Below, in pieces: positions 35,998 to 43,801 of a stretch of 64,000 bases of DNA. Source of the stretch: SZUA-309 sp050185825 (GTDB taxonomy: Bacteria; Pseudomonadota; Gammaproteobacteria; Pseudomonadales; Azotimanducaceae); contig JBFWZA010000016.1 in the NCBI GenBank assembly GCA_050185825.1, positions 1-64,000 of the forward strand. Direction: 5' to 3'. A program made the position numbers and the translations under genes. Positions within the stretch are counted from its first letter, which is position 1; each line of letters begins with the position of its first letter. The notes under the pieces are model-generated. The model worked only from the letters and a program-made list of their open reading frames with translations, was not told the DNA's origin and ran no database searches.

Positions 35998-37010
35998 AAG
36001 CCTGCGCCGGCGAAAGCACACCGTTCACGCCCATCTGGCTGAACCGGCAGGCCGGTCGTTACATGCCTGAATACCACGCCCTGAAGGGCGAGACCCCCAG
36101 CCTCGAGTTCTTCAAGCATCCGGAGATGGCCGCCCAGGCCACCCTGGACGCGCAGCGGATCCTCGGGGTGGACGCGGCCATCCTCTTCGCCGACCTGCTG
36201 CCCGTCATGGAGCCCATGGGCCTCAGGCTCGACTACCGGGCCGGGGAAGGGCCCGTGTTCGACAATCCCGTGCGCACGGCGAAGGACGTGGCGGCCCTGC
36301 GCACGGCACCCGCCGAGGAAGCCACGCCCTACATCGCCAGGACCGTGAAGAACGTGCTCTCCGGTCTGCCGTCCGACATCGCGCTGATCGGCTTTGCCGG
36401 TGCGCCGTTCACCCTGGCCTCCTACGCCATCGAAGGCAGGGGCTCGAGAAACTACGTGCATGTGAAGAAGCTGATGTACGAGGCGCCCGCGCTCTGGCAC
36501 GAGCTGCTCGGCAAGCTGGTCACCCAGGTCACGAGCTACCTCGAGCTGCAGATCGCGAGCGGCGTGCATGCCGTGCAGCTCTTCGACACCTGGGTGGGCT
36601 GCCTGTCGGTGCCGGACTACCACACCTATGTGGCGCCACACCTGAAGCAGCTGCTGGACAACCTTTCCGGTCGCGTTCCCGTCATCTACTTCGGCACGGG
36701 CAACGGCCACCTGCTGGAGCCGGTGGCAGCGCTGAACGTCGACGTGCTGGCCATGGACTGGCGGGTGCCGCTCGCGGAAACATGGCAGCGCACGGGCGTC
36801 AGCGCAGTGCAGGGTAACCTGGACCCCATCGTGCTCTGCGCGGACCGTGCCACGGTGGTGGCACAGGCAAAGGCCATCCTGGACTCCGTGGACGGCCGTC
36901 CCGGTCACATCTTTAATCTCGGGCACGGCATCATCCCCCAGACGCCCGTGGACAACGTCAAGGCACTCGTGGAGTTCGTTCACGAGTACTCGGCGTCCCG
37001 TGGGGGCTGA
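35979..37010 (+). CDS. hemE: Uroporphyrinogen decarboxylase (atypical lineage)
   Basis: Decarboxylates uroporphyrinogen III to coproporphyrinogen III in haem synthesis. The 343 residues keep the active-site RQAGRYMPEY motif and the catalytic Asp72 in LFADLL; NLGHGI lies near the end. The sequence reads WLNRQAGRYMPEY, FAGAPFTLASYAIEG and AMDWRVPLAETW, where gammaproteobacterial HemE has WMMRQAGRYLPEY, FSGSPWTLA and GLDWT. This style recalls Planctomycetes or Acidobacteria enzymes, so horizontal acquisition is possible. The start lies inside the cyclase gene; base composition does not stand out. Confidence 0.93.
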   Translation: MDKIFLKACAGESTPFTPIWLNRQAGRYMPEYHALKGETPSLEFFKHPEMAAQATLDAQRILGVDAAILFADLLPVMEPMGLRLDYRAGEGPVFDNPVRTAKDVAALRTAPAEEATPYIARTVKNVLSGLPSDIALIGFAGAPFTLASYAIEGRGSRNYVHVKKLMYEAPALWHELLGKLVTQVTSYLELQIASGVHAVQLFDTWVGCLSVPDYHTYVAPHLKQLLDNLSGRVPVIYFGTGNGHLLEPVAALNVDVLAMDWRVPLAETWQRTGVSAVQGNLDPIVLCADRATVVAQAKAILDSVDGRPGHIFNLGHGIIPQTPVDNVKALVEFVHEYSASRGG

Positions 37011-37044
37011 ACGCAGCCAGCCGCGGAGCCGGGATGGTGTCCTC

Positions 37045-37425
37045 GTGCGGGCGTTCTTCCAGTGCACCTTCTGGCTGCCCCTCGCGGGGTGCACCTGGCT
37101 CGCGCTGATACCGGATCCACCGGACAATCCCGTCTTCCGCCTGGGTGACGTGGTGCTGCACGCCGCGGCGTTCACCTACCTGACGGTGGCGCTGGTGATG
37201 GCGCGCCTGGGGGCGCGTCCGACACCGGAGTTTCCGACCACGGCCGCGCTCATGATCGGCTACGGCCTGCTGCTGGAGGCGATCCAGTTCTTCATTCCGG
37301 AGCGGTCGGCGGAGCTCAAGGACCTGCTGGTGGACGCGGCCGGCATTGGCGTGGGCCTGGCGCTGGCGCGATGGCTCGCGCTGCCCGTCTACGAGCGGGT
37401 GCTCAGGGTGTCAGGGCGGCTCTGA
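37045..37425 (+). CDS. VanZ-like membrane protein
   Basis: A 126-residue integral membrane protein with about four hydrophobic segments. The pattern GDVVLHAAAFTYLTVAL...GYGLLLEAIQFFIPERSAELKDLLVDAAGIGVG (read in parts) is characteristic of VanZ-like proteins: His in the second segment, then E-x-x-Q and R-x-x-x-x-x-D-x-x-x-D. Outside vancomycin clusters the role is unknown. The start is uncertain: GTG 37045 is preceded by GGGA, GTG 37000 would overlap hemE. The 3' end overlaps the convergent SnoaL-like gene by 15 bp. Confidence 0.78.
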   Translation: MRAFFQCTFWLPLAGCTWLALIPDPPDNPVFRLGDVVLHAAAFTYLTVALVMARLGARPTPEFPTTAALMIGYGLLLEAIQFFIPERSAELKDLLVDAAGIGVGLALARWLALPVYERVLRVSGRL

Positions 37426-37830
37426 CTTTTCGGCGAGCCGGCTGTCGAGCACCGACTGCTGGCGCCAGATGATCTGCAGGCGGCCGCTGGTCTCCTGCAG
37501 CACGTACACTTCCAGGCCTCTTTCCAGATACCGCGAGCCATCCAGGGTGTAGTCCACCTCGAAGCCGAGGTGGGCGATATAGCTGGCGCCGTCACCAGCC
37601 GGGAACGGGAAGACGTCGAGCCCCACCGGCTCGAACCGGTTCAGCCGGGCCGCGTCGAGAAAGTCCCGATAGCTCGCGACCACCGCGTCGCGACCACAGA
37701 TGGGTGTCCCCAGATCCGGGGGCAGCAGCACCACGTCCGGATGGTAGAAGTCGGCCAGCGCATCCACCTCGCCGCGCTGCCAGCGCTCATTGAGCGCCGT
37801 GATGAACGCCTTCACCGCGTCCGTGCTCAT
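37411..37830 (-). CDS. SnoaL-like / NTF2-fold protein
   Basis: A 139-residue protein resembling DUF4440/SnoaL-like members of the NTF2 fold: helix ALNERWQRGEVDALADFYHPDVVLLPPD, then GRDAVVASYRDFLDA and alternating strands ending in IIWRQQSV. These domains are small-ligand pockets or enzymes of varied function, which sequence alone does not resolve. Its ATG overlaps the peroxiredoxin stop by 4 bp, so the two are co-translated. The C-terminal end overlaps the convergent VanZ-like gene. Confidence 0.75.
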   Translation of the reverse strand: MSTDAVKAFITALNERWQRGEVDALADFYHPDVVLLPPDLGTPICGRDAVVASYRDFLDAARLNRFEPVGLDVFPFPAGDGASYIAHLGFEVDYTLDGSRYLERGLEVYVLQETSGRLQIIWRQQSVLDSRLAEKSEPP

Positions 37831-38336
37831 GCGCCGGTTTCCGGATCTTTCAGAACGCCCGCGATGAAGGCAGTGTGGCTGCCGAGAAACAGATCCGAGA
37901 CGACCCGGCGGGCAATGCGCCCGTCCCTGGCGATGAGGAAGGTGGCGCGGCGCACGCCGAAACCCAGGGGGCCGTCCACGCCGTAGGCGCGGATGATGGT
38001 TTTGTCCGGATCCGAGAGCAGGGCGAAGGTGAGTCCGAACCGCTCGGCGAAGCGCCGGTGGCTAGCCGGGCTCTGGGGGCTGACGCCGAAGATGCGGATC
38101 GACGCGGAGTCCAGCGCCGGTGAGGTATCCCGTATGGCGCAGGCCTGGGCCGTGCACAGCGGCGAGAAGTCGGCCGGATAGAAGTAGAGGATGACGGGGC
38201 CCGAGGCCAGGGCTTCGGACAGGCGCATGGGTGTGCCGTCCTGGTCCACGGTGTCGAATTCGGGTGCTCGATCGCCGACGTTGAGCAAGGCTGCTTCCTC
38301 GGTGGTGGCCGATGCGGTGATGGCCCCGTCGTTCAA
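37827..38336 (-). CDS. Peroxiredoxin (Bcp/PrxQ-like)
   Basis: A 169-residue thioredoxin-fold peroxidase. PADFSPLCTAQACAIRD holds the peroxidatic Cys61 and a second Cys66 in the C-x4-C pattern of atypical 2-Cys PrxQ/Bcp. The usual Thr before Cys is Ser (SPLC in place of TPGC), a modest deviation. FGVSPQSPASHRRFAERFGLTFALLSDP is the family core. It reduces hydrogen or lipid peroxides using thioredoxin. It is the first gene of a two-gene unit with the SnoaL-like protein. Confidence 0.9.
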   Translation of the reverse strand: MNDGAITASATTEEAALLNVGDRAPEFDTVDQDGTPMRLSEALASGPVILYFYPADFSPLCTAQACAIRDTSPALDSASIRIFGVSPQSPASHRRFAERFGLTFALLSDPDKTIIRAYGVDGPLGFGVRRATFLIARDGRIARRVVSDLFLGSHTAFIAGVLKDPETGA

Positions 38337-38625
38337 CCGGCCAGAGTCCGCTGACCGGCTGGTCCGGGCGTCTCAATACCGCAACATTTATCGCGCATCA
38401 TTTTTTACGCACGGCGCGTTTTGCGCACAGCGCGCTGGCATTCTGCACCGGGTGTGCGGACGGCCCGCCGTAAAAAAGTGCTGTGAGTCGCGAACGCTGC
38501 GTGCATACTTTACCGAGACGCCGGTATGAGTCCTAGACCGTGCCGCGTCGGCGCTGGAGACGCGATTGGGTCGCGGCCAGTGGTTCGAGGACGAGTGGTT
38601 CGAGGATAATTGAAGTTAGCGAGTT
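38337..38625. other. Relatively AT-rich intergenic region with a 15-bp direct repeat
   Basis: This 289-bp gap between the divergent peroxiredoxin and RRM genes is the largest in the window and less GC-rich than its surroundings, with A/T runs near 38400 and 38471. CATACT near 38505 is a possible -10 box for the RRM gene, giving a leader of about 110 nt, though no -35 is convincing. The 13-mer AGTGGTTCGAGGA occurs at 38579-38591 and 38594-38606, just before the ribosome-binding area. No RNA gene or ORF is recognised. Confidence 0.6.
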
Positions 38626-38874
38626 ATGAAGAAACTGTACGTGGGCAATCTTCCCTGGAACGTGGACGATGGGGAACTGGAAGCCCTCTTCTCGGCGATG
38701 GGCACCGTCCATTCCGCCAGAGTGATCTCGGATCGTGAAACCGGTCGGTCCCGGGGGTTCGGATTCGTCGAGCTCGATGACGATGCGGCACGCAGAGCCA
38801 TCGAAGAGCTCAACGGCAAGGATTTCGGCGGTCGCCAGCTGCGCGTCAACGAAGCGGTCGACAAGCGCCGGTAG
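38626..38874 (+). CDS. RRM-domain RNA-binding protein
   Basis: An 82-residue protein made of a single RNA recognition motif: RNP2 is LYVGNLPW at residues 4-11 and RNP1 is RGFGFVEL near residue 43. The end is basic (AVDKRR). Such small proteins are common in cyanobacteria and many proteobacteria, where some respond to cold. The long, AT-rich, repeat-bearing leader suggests post-transcriptional control, which is inference. The next gene is convergent with 20 bp between. Confidence 0.93.
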   Translation: MKKLYVGNLPWNVDDGELEALFSAMGTVHSARVISDRETGRSRGFGFVELDDDAARRAIEELNGKDFGGRQLRVNEAVDKRR

Positions 38875-38894
38875 CACCCGCTGACGGGCGGACG

Positions 38895-39365
38895 TCAGGC
38901 CGTCAGCTCGCAGACCACTGCGCTGGTGGCGTCGATGAGGTCGGCCGGGGACAGGGCGAGTTCCAGTCCCCGTTTTCCCGCGCTGACGTGAATCGTCTCC
39001 AGTGATGCCGCCTGGGCAGCCACGAAGGTGCGCAGCCGCTTTTTCTGGCCGAACGGCGAGATGCCGCCGGTGACGTAGCCGGTGGCTTTCTCCGCGCGCG
39101 CGGGCGGAGCCATGGCGGCGGCTTTTGCGCCGGCGGCACGCGCCAGCAGCTTGAGGTTCAGCTTCGCTGCCACCGGCACGATGGCGACGACCAGCTCACC
39201 CTGGCTGATCTCACAGACGAGGGTTTTGAAGACGCTGTGCTCGGGTACGCCGAGCGACCGTGCGGCGGCGACGCCGATGTCCCCGGCGGTCGCCGACGCC
39301 GGCTCGTAGCTCAGCACCCGGAAATCGATACCCGCGCGCTCGAGGCTGTGCACCGCCGGGGTCAC
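38895..39365 (-). CDS. ybaK: Cys-tRNA(Pro)/aminoacyl-tRNA deacylase, YbaK/EbsC family
   Basis: A trans-editing domain that hydrolyses misacylated Cys-tRNA(Pro). The 156 residues contain the conserved VFKTLV with its Lys, GYVTGGISPFGQKKRL, and a C-terminal SPADLIDATSAVVCEL, all as in YbaK. It starts with GTG at 39365, overlapping the GNAT gene stop by 4 bp (GTGA). It is the last of a tightly coupled run of small genes on the minus strand from 41913. Confidence 0.93.
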   Translation of the reverse strand: MTPAVHSLERAGIDFRVLSYEPASATAGDIGVAAARSLGVPEHSVFKTLVCEISQGELVVAIVPVAAKLNLKLLARAAGAKAAAMAPPARAEKATGYVTGGISPFGQKKRLRTFVAAQAASLETIHVSAGKRGLELALSPADLIDATSAVVCELTA

Positions 39366-39844
39366 GACGATCGCACCATGAGTGCCACGCGCTTTGCCCC
39401 GCCCTCGGTATCCTGCTCACCCACGATCTCGAACCCCAGTTTCTCGTGAAAGACGAGCGAACCCGGGTTGGGCGGTTTCAGGTTCACCTCGCACGTCACC
39501 CTGGGTATGCCGTGCAGCCGCTCGAAGAGCGCATCGTAGAGACGCGCGCCGATGCCCTGTCCCCGGAAACTTTCGTCCACGACAATCCGGTCCACGTAGG
39601 CGAAGCGGTCGTAGCGGTTCCGGAAGTAGCGGAAATTCGGGCTGCCGTAGTCTGCACGCTCGTTCAGCGCGAGCAGGAATCCGGCCAGGGCGCCTTCGGA
39701 TCTGACCACCAGGAGCACCTCGGCCTGGTCATGAAGGTGCGTGAGGTCCGAGGCGTCGATGCGGTTGACGGCGGGGATGGCCGACTCGTTCAGCAGCAGA
39801 ATGTCCGGATGGTCTCCGGTTGTCGCCGGCGCAACGTGGATCAT
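39362..39844 (-). CDS. GNAT family N-acetyltransferase
   Basis: A 160-residue GNAT enzyme. The acetyl-CoA motif A is VDRIVVDESFRGQGIGARLYDALF (R-G-Q-G-I-G loop), and motif B is present as NPGSLVFHEKLGFEIVGEQ. The N-terminal half (LNESAIPAVNRIDASDLTHL) resembles a subgroup of unknown substrate. The ATG overlaps the upstream gene stop (ATGA), and its own stop overlaps ybaK. A link to tRNA editing or amino acid chemistry can only be guessed from the neighbour. Confidence 0.9.
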   Translation of the reverse strand: MIHVAPATTGDHPDILLLNESAIPAVNRIDASDLTHLHDQAEVLLVVRSEGALAGFLLALNERADYGSPNFRYFRNRYDRFAYVDRIVVDESFRGQGIGARLYDALFERLHGIPRVTCEVNLKPPNPGSLVFHEKLGFEIVGEQDTEGGAKRVALMVRSS

Positions 39845-40260
39845 GGCCGGGGCGGAGGCTGCTCTGCCCGGGACACCTGCGGCACCACCTCCGGCACCTT
39901 CAGCGTCAGCGCGATGCCGGTGGAGAGGTGCACCCGCCAGCCTGCTGTCCTCCCCCCGGCAAGGAGCATTTCCACGGCCGTGATCACCGGTCGGTCGTTG
40001 AAGGCGGCCGGCACGAGCTCGGTCAGATCCCGCTGCTGTCTTCGTGATCCCGGTGTGATGCGCGGGGGCAGGGGCGGGTTGGCGAATGCCGCGCCGCTCT
40101 CCGGATCGATCACCACCACCCGTCCGTGCTTGGTTTCGATCTCCAGGTGGTCGCGCGACCGGTCGGCCGGTCGTGGCCCCGTCCAGCAGACGGCGCGCAG
40201 CGCGGCGGGGTGCTGACCCACCAGCCTGGCGAGCTCGGCCGGTATCGTTTCAGCGGACAA
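39841..40260 (-). CDS. Hypothetical protein
   Basis: A 139-residue protein without recognisable family. The composition is protein-like, with HLEIETKHGRVVVIDPESGAAFANPP and a central AFNDRPVITAVEMLLAGG stretch, and a proline-rich end. I place the start at TTG 40260, overlapping the tautomerase stop by 11 bp, because a longer reading would run far into that gene. The stop overlaps the GNAT start as ATGA. The tight coupling argues that it is real and works with its neighbours. No signal peptide or membrane segment is visible. Confidence 0.6.
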   Translation of the reverse strand: MSAETIPAELARLVGQHPAALRAVCWTGPRPADRSRDHLEIETKHGRVVVIDPESGAAFANPPLPPRITPGSRRQQRDLTELVPAAFNDRPVITAVEMLLAGGRTAGWRVHLSTGIALTLKVPEVVPQVSRAEQPPPRP

Positions 40261-40633
40261 GCTTGCCGCCGAAGGCAACCCGCCCTCGGGCGGGCAGCTC
40301 ATAGATCACGTGCACGTTCTCTGTCCGACGGCCGAGCACCTGAGCGACAAGCGCACAAACGGCCGCGGCTTCGAGATCCAGGTCCTTGCCCCGATCGAGC
40401 TCGGATTTCAACACCTCGACGATCACCGGTCGCATGTCGGCGCTCACCTCGATCAGGTTTTCCGCGTAGTAGGCGCGTTGCTGCTGCCTTGCCCTGACCC
40501 AGGTCCCGGAGGGCTGAGATCCGAACAGCTCGCCGAGCGCGTCGGCCAGCGTCTGCAGCTCCTCCGGCGTCGGCAGCGCGTCGTCGGTGGAGTAGTCGCT
40601 GTCGGAAAGCGTCTCGATGGTGACGATGGGCAT
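40250..40633 (-). CDS. Tautomerase superfamily protein
   Basis: A 127-residue protein starting MPIVTIETL, so methionine removal would expose Pro1, the catalytic base of the 4-oxalocrotonate tautomerase/MIF superfamily. The C-terminal ENVHVIYELPARGRVAFGGKLV is typical of a longer subgroup. Substrates of that subgroup are unknown. The gene starts 3 bp after the stop of the acetyltransferase-like gene and overlaps the next gene, inside the coupled minus-strand run. Confidence 0.85.
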   Translation of the reverse strand: MPIVTIETLSDSDYSTDDALPTPEELQTLADALGELFGSQPSGTWVRARQQQRAYYAENLIEVSADMRPVIVEVLKSELDRGKDLDLEAAAVCALVAQVLGRRTENVHVIYELPARGRVAFGGKLVR

Positions 40634-40636
40634 GGC

Positions 40637-41194
40637 TCAGATCTCTGATGTACGACCGCCGTTCCCGGTGGCTGCAGGATCGTCCAGATAGTACGCCGTT
40701 CGAATCCAGCGTACCCGCTCGAAAGGCCAGCTCGACACCAGCCAGCCCCTCACCGCCTGCAGCAGATCTCCCGTGAGCGCCGGATGATGTTCGTCCCGAA
40801 CCCAGAGATAGACGTCGGCGGCGTGTCCCTCCCCGGCCGGTTGTCCGGTGTGCGGGTCGACGATATCCGCCTCGAACCTGCTCGGGTTGATGCTGCTTGG
40901 GTTGATGTAGACGCAACCCAGCACGGACGACTCGTCCGGGGCAACGACGGTGTAGGCGAATGCCTGCCGATGGAGGAACTCCCACTCGTGACGCTCGAGG
41001 TCGGCCAGGTTTTCTGCCAGGGTGAACCCCGGACGCGGCCAGCCGTGCGGCGAACCGGCGCGCAGACGGGCGGCGGAGGCCATCACGGCCTCGTAGTCGG
41101 CCTGCACGTCCGACGCGCGCAGCATCCGTAGCCGGAAGTGCGGACGGTCGAGGCCTGCGGGCACCTCGAAGTCTTCCGGCACGAAGGGTTTCAC
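40637..41194 (-). CDS. Acetyltransferase-like (GNAT-fold) protein
   Basis: A 185-residue protein resembling uncharacterised GNAT-fold proteins. The N-terminal FRLRMLRASDVQADYEAVMAS matches the usual first strand-helix, HRQAFAYTVVAPDESSVLGCVYINP the central strands, and ADVYLWVRDEHHP the motif A strand. The canonical R/Q-x-x-G-x-G acetyl-CoA loop is not visible, so it may not be an active acetyltransferase. The start GTG 41194 overlaps the DUF1992 stop by 4 bp. Confidence 0.72.
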   Translation of the reverse strand: MKPFVPEDFEVPAGLDRPHFRLRMLRASDVQADYEAVMASAARLRAGSPHGWPRPGFTLAENLADLERHEWEFLHRQAFAYTVVAPDESSVLGCVYINPSSINPSRFEADIVDPHTGQPAGEGHAADVYLWVRDEHHPALTGDLLQAVRGWLVSSWPFERVRWIRTAYYLDDPAATGNGGRTSEI

Positions 41195-41514
41195 CGTGGC
41201 TTCAATCGGTTCATCAGCAGGCGCACCCGCGTGGTCAGCTCCGCCACCTCCCGGCCGAGCTGCCGCTGCTCCTCGGGGTCCGTGGCTCTGGCGAGACGTT
41301 CCTTGAGCGCAGCGAGCCGGTTCAGCTCCGCCACCTCCTGCGGTACGTAGCCGGCGTTCTTGAGGATCCGGTACGCCATCCGCAGACGCGCGGGCGTGTC
41401 GTTGAAGTCATCGTCCAGATCGAAGGGCTTGCCCCAGTAGCGGCCGCCCTCGAGCTCGCCGGTGCGCTCCGCCTTCCTGACCCACTCCCCGATGATGTCG
41501 TCGATGCCGGCCAA
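41191..41514 (-). CDS. DUF1992 (DnaJC28-like) protein
   Basis: A 107-residue member of DUF1992, the conserved segment of DnaJ homologue C member 28, without a J domain. The signature IDDIIGEWVRKAERTGELEGG...GKPFDLDDDFNDTPARLRMAYRILKNAGYVP (read in parts) is clear. The function is unknown. The start is TTG at 41514 with GGGAGG ten bases upstream. It is 21 bp downstream of the unknown gene at 41536 and overlaps the acetyltransferase-like gene. Confidence 0.88.
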   Translation of the reverse strand: MAGIDDIIGEWVRKAERTGELEGGRYWGKPFDLDDDFNDTPARLRMAYRILKNAGYVPQEVAELNRLAALKERLARATDPEEQRQLGREVAELTTRVRLLMNRLKPR

Positions 41515-41535
41515 TGGATCACGTCCTCCCGGTGA

Positions 41536-41913
41536 TTAGCGGATCGTGGAGGTCAGCCAGGACACGGCGGCTTCCATGTCGTTGTGGAAGATCCTGACCC
41601 TGTGCTGAAAGTCCGAGCGGGTGAGCAGGTCTACGGCAAAGGCCGCGGTCTGCGGGTCGGGCAGCGCCCAGGCGGTCTTTCGACCCGGACGCCGGGCGTT
41701 GATCAGGACCCGGTTCGATTCGGACCAGGACGCCACGACATCCTCTGCGGGCTGCTCGAAGGTCGCGGCGCGCATGTCCCAGAGCACGGGAAGATCGGGA
41801 TCGAAATCGGTGTGTTCGTACCAGGCAGTCATCGCCTGGGTGATGGCGGCCAGGTCCGTGCGGCCGGTTGCGGTGTGGATGACCAGCTTCGGTGTGATGT
41901 CGGTGGAGATCAC
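41536..41913 (-). CDS. Hypothetical protein (possible SpoIIAA-like fold)
   Basis: A 125-residue protein. The pattern KLVIHTATGRTDLAAITQAMTAWYEH, LPVLWDMRAATFE and RVRIFHNDMEAAVSWL recalls bacterial SpoIIAA/STAS-like small proteins, where a strand-helix core ends in E-A-x-x-W-L. This is a weak, pattern-level resemblance. The start is GTG 41913 with GAGGA five bases upstream. It is probably the first gene of the minus-strand run that continues to ybaK. Confidence 0.65.
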   Translation of the reverse strand: MISTDITPKLVIHTATGRTDLAAITQAMTAWYEHTDFDPDLPVLWDMRAATFEQPAEDVVASWSESNRVLINARRPGRKTAWALPDPQTAAFAVDLLTRSDFQHRVRIFHNDMEAAVSWLTSTIR

Positions 41914-42000
41914 GTGGTCCTCGATGCGGCGTCCCTGCGAGGCTCCGGACGTTCATGGTAAAGAAGGCCCGGGGTGATACCAAGCCCGAGGTCCAGCCGG

Positions 42001-42168
42001 TCAGTCGAGCAGGCAGTGCTCCGCGTAGGCGAGGGCCTCGTTGGCGGTCCAGTCACCCTTGGGTTTGTTCTCCATCTGCTCGCACCAGCGCTCGCTGCCC
42101 ACTTCGGGCGCGCAGGCCCCCAGCAGGGTCAGGGAGAACGCGAAGAGCAAAGCTGCGAAGGGCTTCAT
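42001..42168 (-). CDS. DUF3012 family small lipoprotein
   Basis: A 55-residue protein: signal peptide MKPFAALLFAFSLTLLGAC with lipobox ending at Cys19, then PEVGSERWCEQMENKPKGDW and TANEALAYAEHCLLD. The Cys-containing W-C-E...K-P-K-G-D-W-T-A-N-E pattern is that of DUF3012. The two Cys of the mature part could form a disulfide. Function is unknown. It stands alone between the minus-strand run and the M81 gene, divergent from the latter across 120 bp. Confidence 0.87.
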   Translation of the reverse strand: MKPFAALLFAFSLTLLGACAPEVGSERWCEQMENKPKGDWTANEALAYAEHCLLD

Positions 42169-42288
42169 GAACGGTCCGTCTCCTTGAGCTCCGGCGGCGG
42201 ATGCTAGCACAGTCGCTCTCCCCGATTGTCCGTGTGCCTTAGCGACCGTACCATCGGTTGGCGACGGCCAGCCAGGTGAGGAGGAGTG

Positions 42289-43788
42289 GTGCGCATCATC
42301 GTTGCAACCATGAGCCACGAGACGAACACGTTTTCTCCCGTGGTCACGGACCTGGATCGTTTCTCCGGTGGCCGTGGAGTTCCGCTCGACGGTGACGACG
42401 CGGTCCGGGTCTACACCGGCACGGCCAGCTGTGTGGGCGGTTTTCTCGAGGCGGCGGCGGAAAGCGGCGCGCGGGTGAGCGTGCCCATCGTGGCCTCCGC
42501 CCCGCCGTCAGGCCCGGTGGAAGACGATGCCTACGAGTACATCGCCGGACGGATCGTCGACGCCGCCGCGGCAGGCGCGGACGCCATACTGCTGGACCTG
42601 CACGGTGCCATGGTCACCCGAACCTACGAGGACGGAGAGGGCGAGCTGCTGCGGCGCATCCGCGTCGTGGCGCCGGACGTGCCCATCGGGGTGGCGCTGG
42701 ACATGCATGCCAACCTGTATCCGGACATGGTTCGCCACGCGACGGTGATCTCCGGCTACCAGACCTATCCTCACGTCGACATGGATGGCACGGCGTTGAA
42801 AGCCGGGCGCCTGACCCTGGCGGCGCTGGCCGGTCGGGTGCAGCCGGTGATGGTCTGGGGCAACGCGCCCATGCTGCCGCACGTCATGCGCCAGGGCACG
42901 GACGACTTCCCCAATCGCGAGCTGCAGGCCCGGGCCCGGGAAATGGAGCGCCAGGGGGCTCTGTCGGTGAGCCTGTTCACCGGCTTTCCACATGCCGACA
43001 TCAGCAACGCGGGGCTCTCCGTGGTGGTGGTCACGGATGGTGACAGGGCGCTGGCGGAGCGCTGTCGCGACGAGCTCCTCGACATGGCGTGGGCGCAGCG
43101 TCGGGATTTCGTCTACGAGGTGGAGCCGCTGTCGACGTCGCTGGCGAGAGCCCGTGAGCTCGCGGTGGGTGCGGATGGGCCGGTGCTCCTGCTGGACCAC
43201 TACGACAACACCGCATCCGGGGGCACCATGGACACCACGGAGGTGCTCGCGGCGGTGCTCGCGGAAGGCCTCGAGGACGTGGCTGTATTCGGGATCTACG
43301 ATCCGGCGGCGGTGCGCACGATGGCGGAGGCCGGTGTGGGGGCGGAGGTCACCGTATCACTCGGCGGCAAGCTGCCCATGCCGGCGCTCGCCGAGCAGAG
43401 CGCGCCGCTGACGGTCACCGGCCGGGTGAAGCTGCTCTCGGAAGGGCGGTTCCCGGCCACCGTCGCCATGTCCCGTGGCCTCGAGATGAACATGGGCAGG
43501 ACGGCGGTGCTGGCCGTGGGCAGCGTGGATATCGTGGTCATCTCCCGGCACATCGAGCCGTTCGACCCGGGCTGCTTCCGAAGTCTCGGCATCGAGCCGA
43601 CGAGCCGCCGCTATCTGATGCTGAAGTCCCGCATTCACTATCGTGTCGGGTTCAAACCGCTCGTCGCCCACGTGGTGGAATGCGCGGGGCGGGGTGTGTG
43701 CACGTCGGACTACTCGGAGCTCAGCTTCGAGCACGTCCGCCGACCCATCTACCCGCTGGACGGCGTCAATTCACGGGAAGGGCTGTAA
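42289..43788 (+). CDS. M81 family metallopeptidase (MlrC-like)
   Basis: A 499-residue protein of the MlrC family, named after the microcystinase C peptidase of sphingomonads. It has the opening RIIVATMSHETNTFSP, LLDLHGAMVTRTYEDGEGELL, ALDMHANLYPDM and LLLDHYDNTASGG, which hold the conserved Asp/His metal ligands. The C-terminal domain ends in the family KSRIHYRVGFKPL. Most members are not microcystin enzymes, and the substrate here is unknown. Either of two adjacent GTG codons (42286, 42289) may start it; AGGAGG precedes both, and 42289 gives the usual N-terminus. Confidence 0.9.
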   Translation: MRIIVATMSHETNTFSPVVTDLDRFSGGRGVPLDGDDAVRVYTGTASCVGGFLEAAAESGARVSVPIVASAPPSGPVEDDAYEYIAGRIVDAAAAGADAILLDLHGAMVTRTYEDGEGELLRRIRVVAPDVPIGVALDMHANLYPDMVRHATVISGYQTYPHVDMDGTALKAGRLTLAALAGRVQPVMVWGNAPMLPHVMRQGTDDFPNRELQARAREMERQGALSVSLFTGFPHADISNAGLSVVVVTDGDRALAERCRDELLDMAWAQRRDFVYEVEPLSTSLARARELAVGADGPVLLLDHYDNTASGGTMDTTEVLAAVLAEGLEDVAVFGIYDPAAVRTMAEAGVGAEVTVSLGGKLPMPALAEQSAPLTVTGRVKLLSEGRFPATVAMSRGLEMNMGRTAVLAVGSVDIVVISRHIEPFDPGCFRSLGIEPTSRRYLMLKSRIHYRVGFKPLVAHVVECAGRGVCTSDYSELSFEHVRRPIYPLDGVNSREGL

Positions 43789-43801
43789 CCGCCGGCCGCG
43801 G

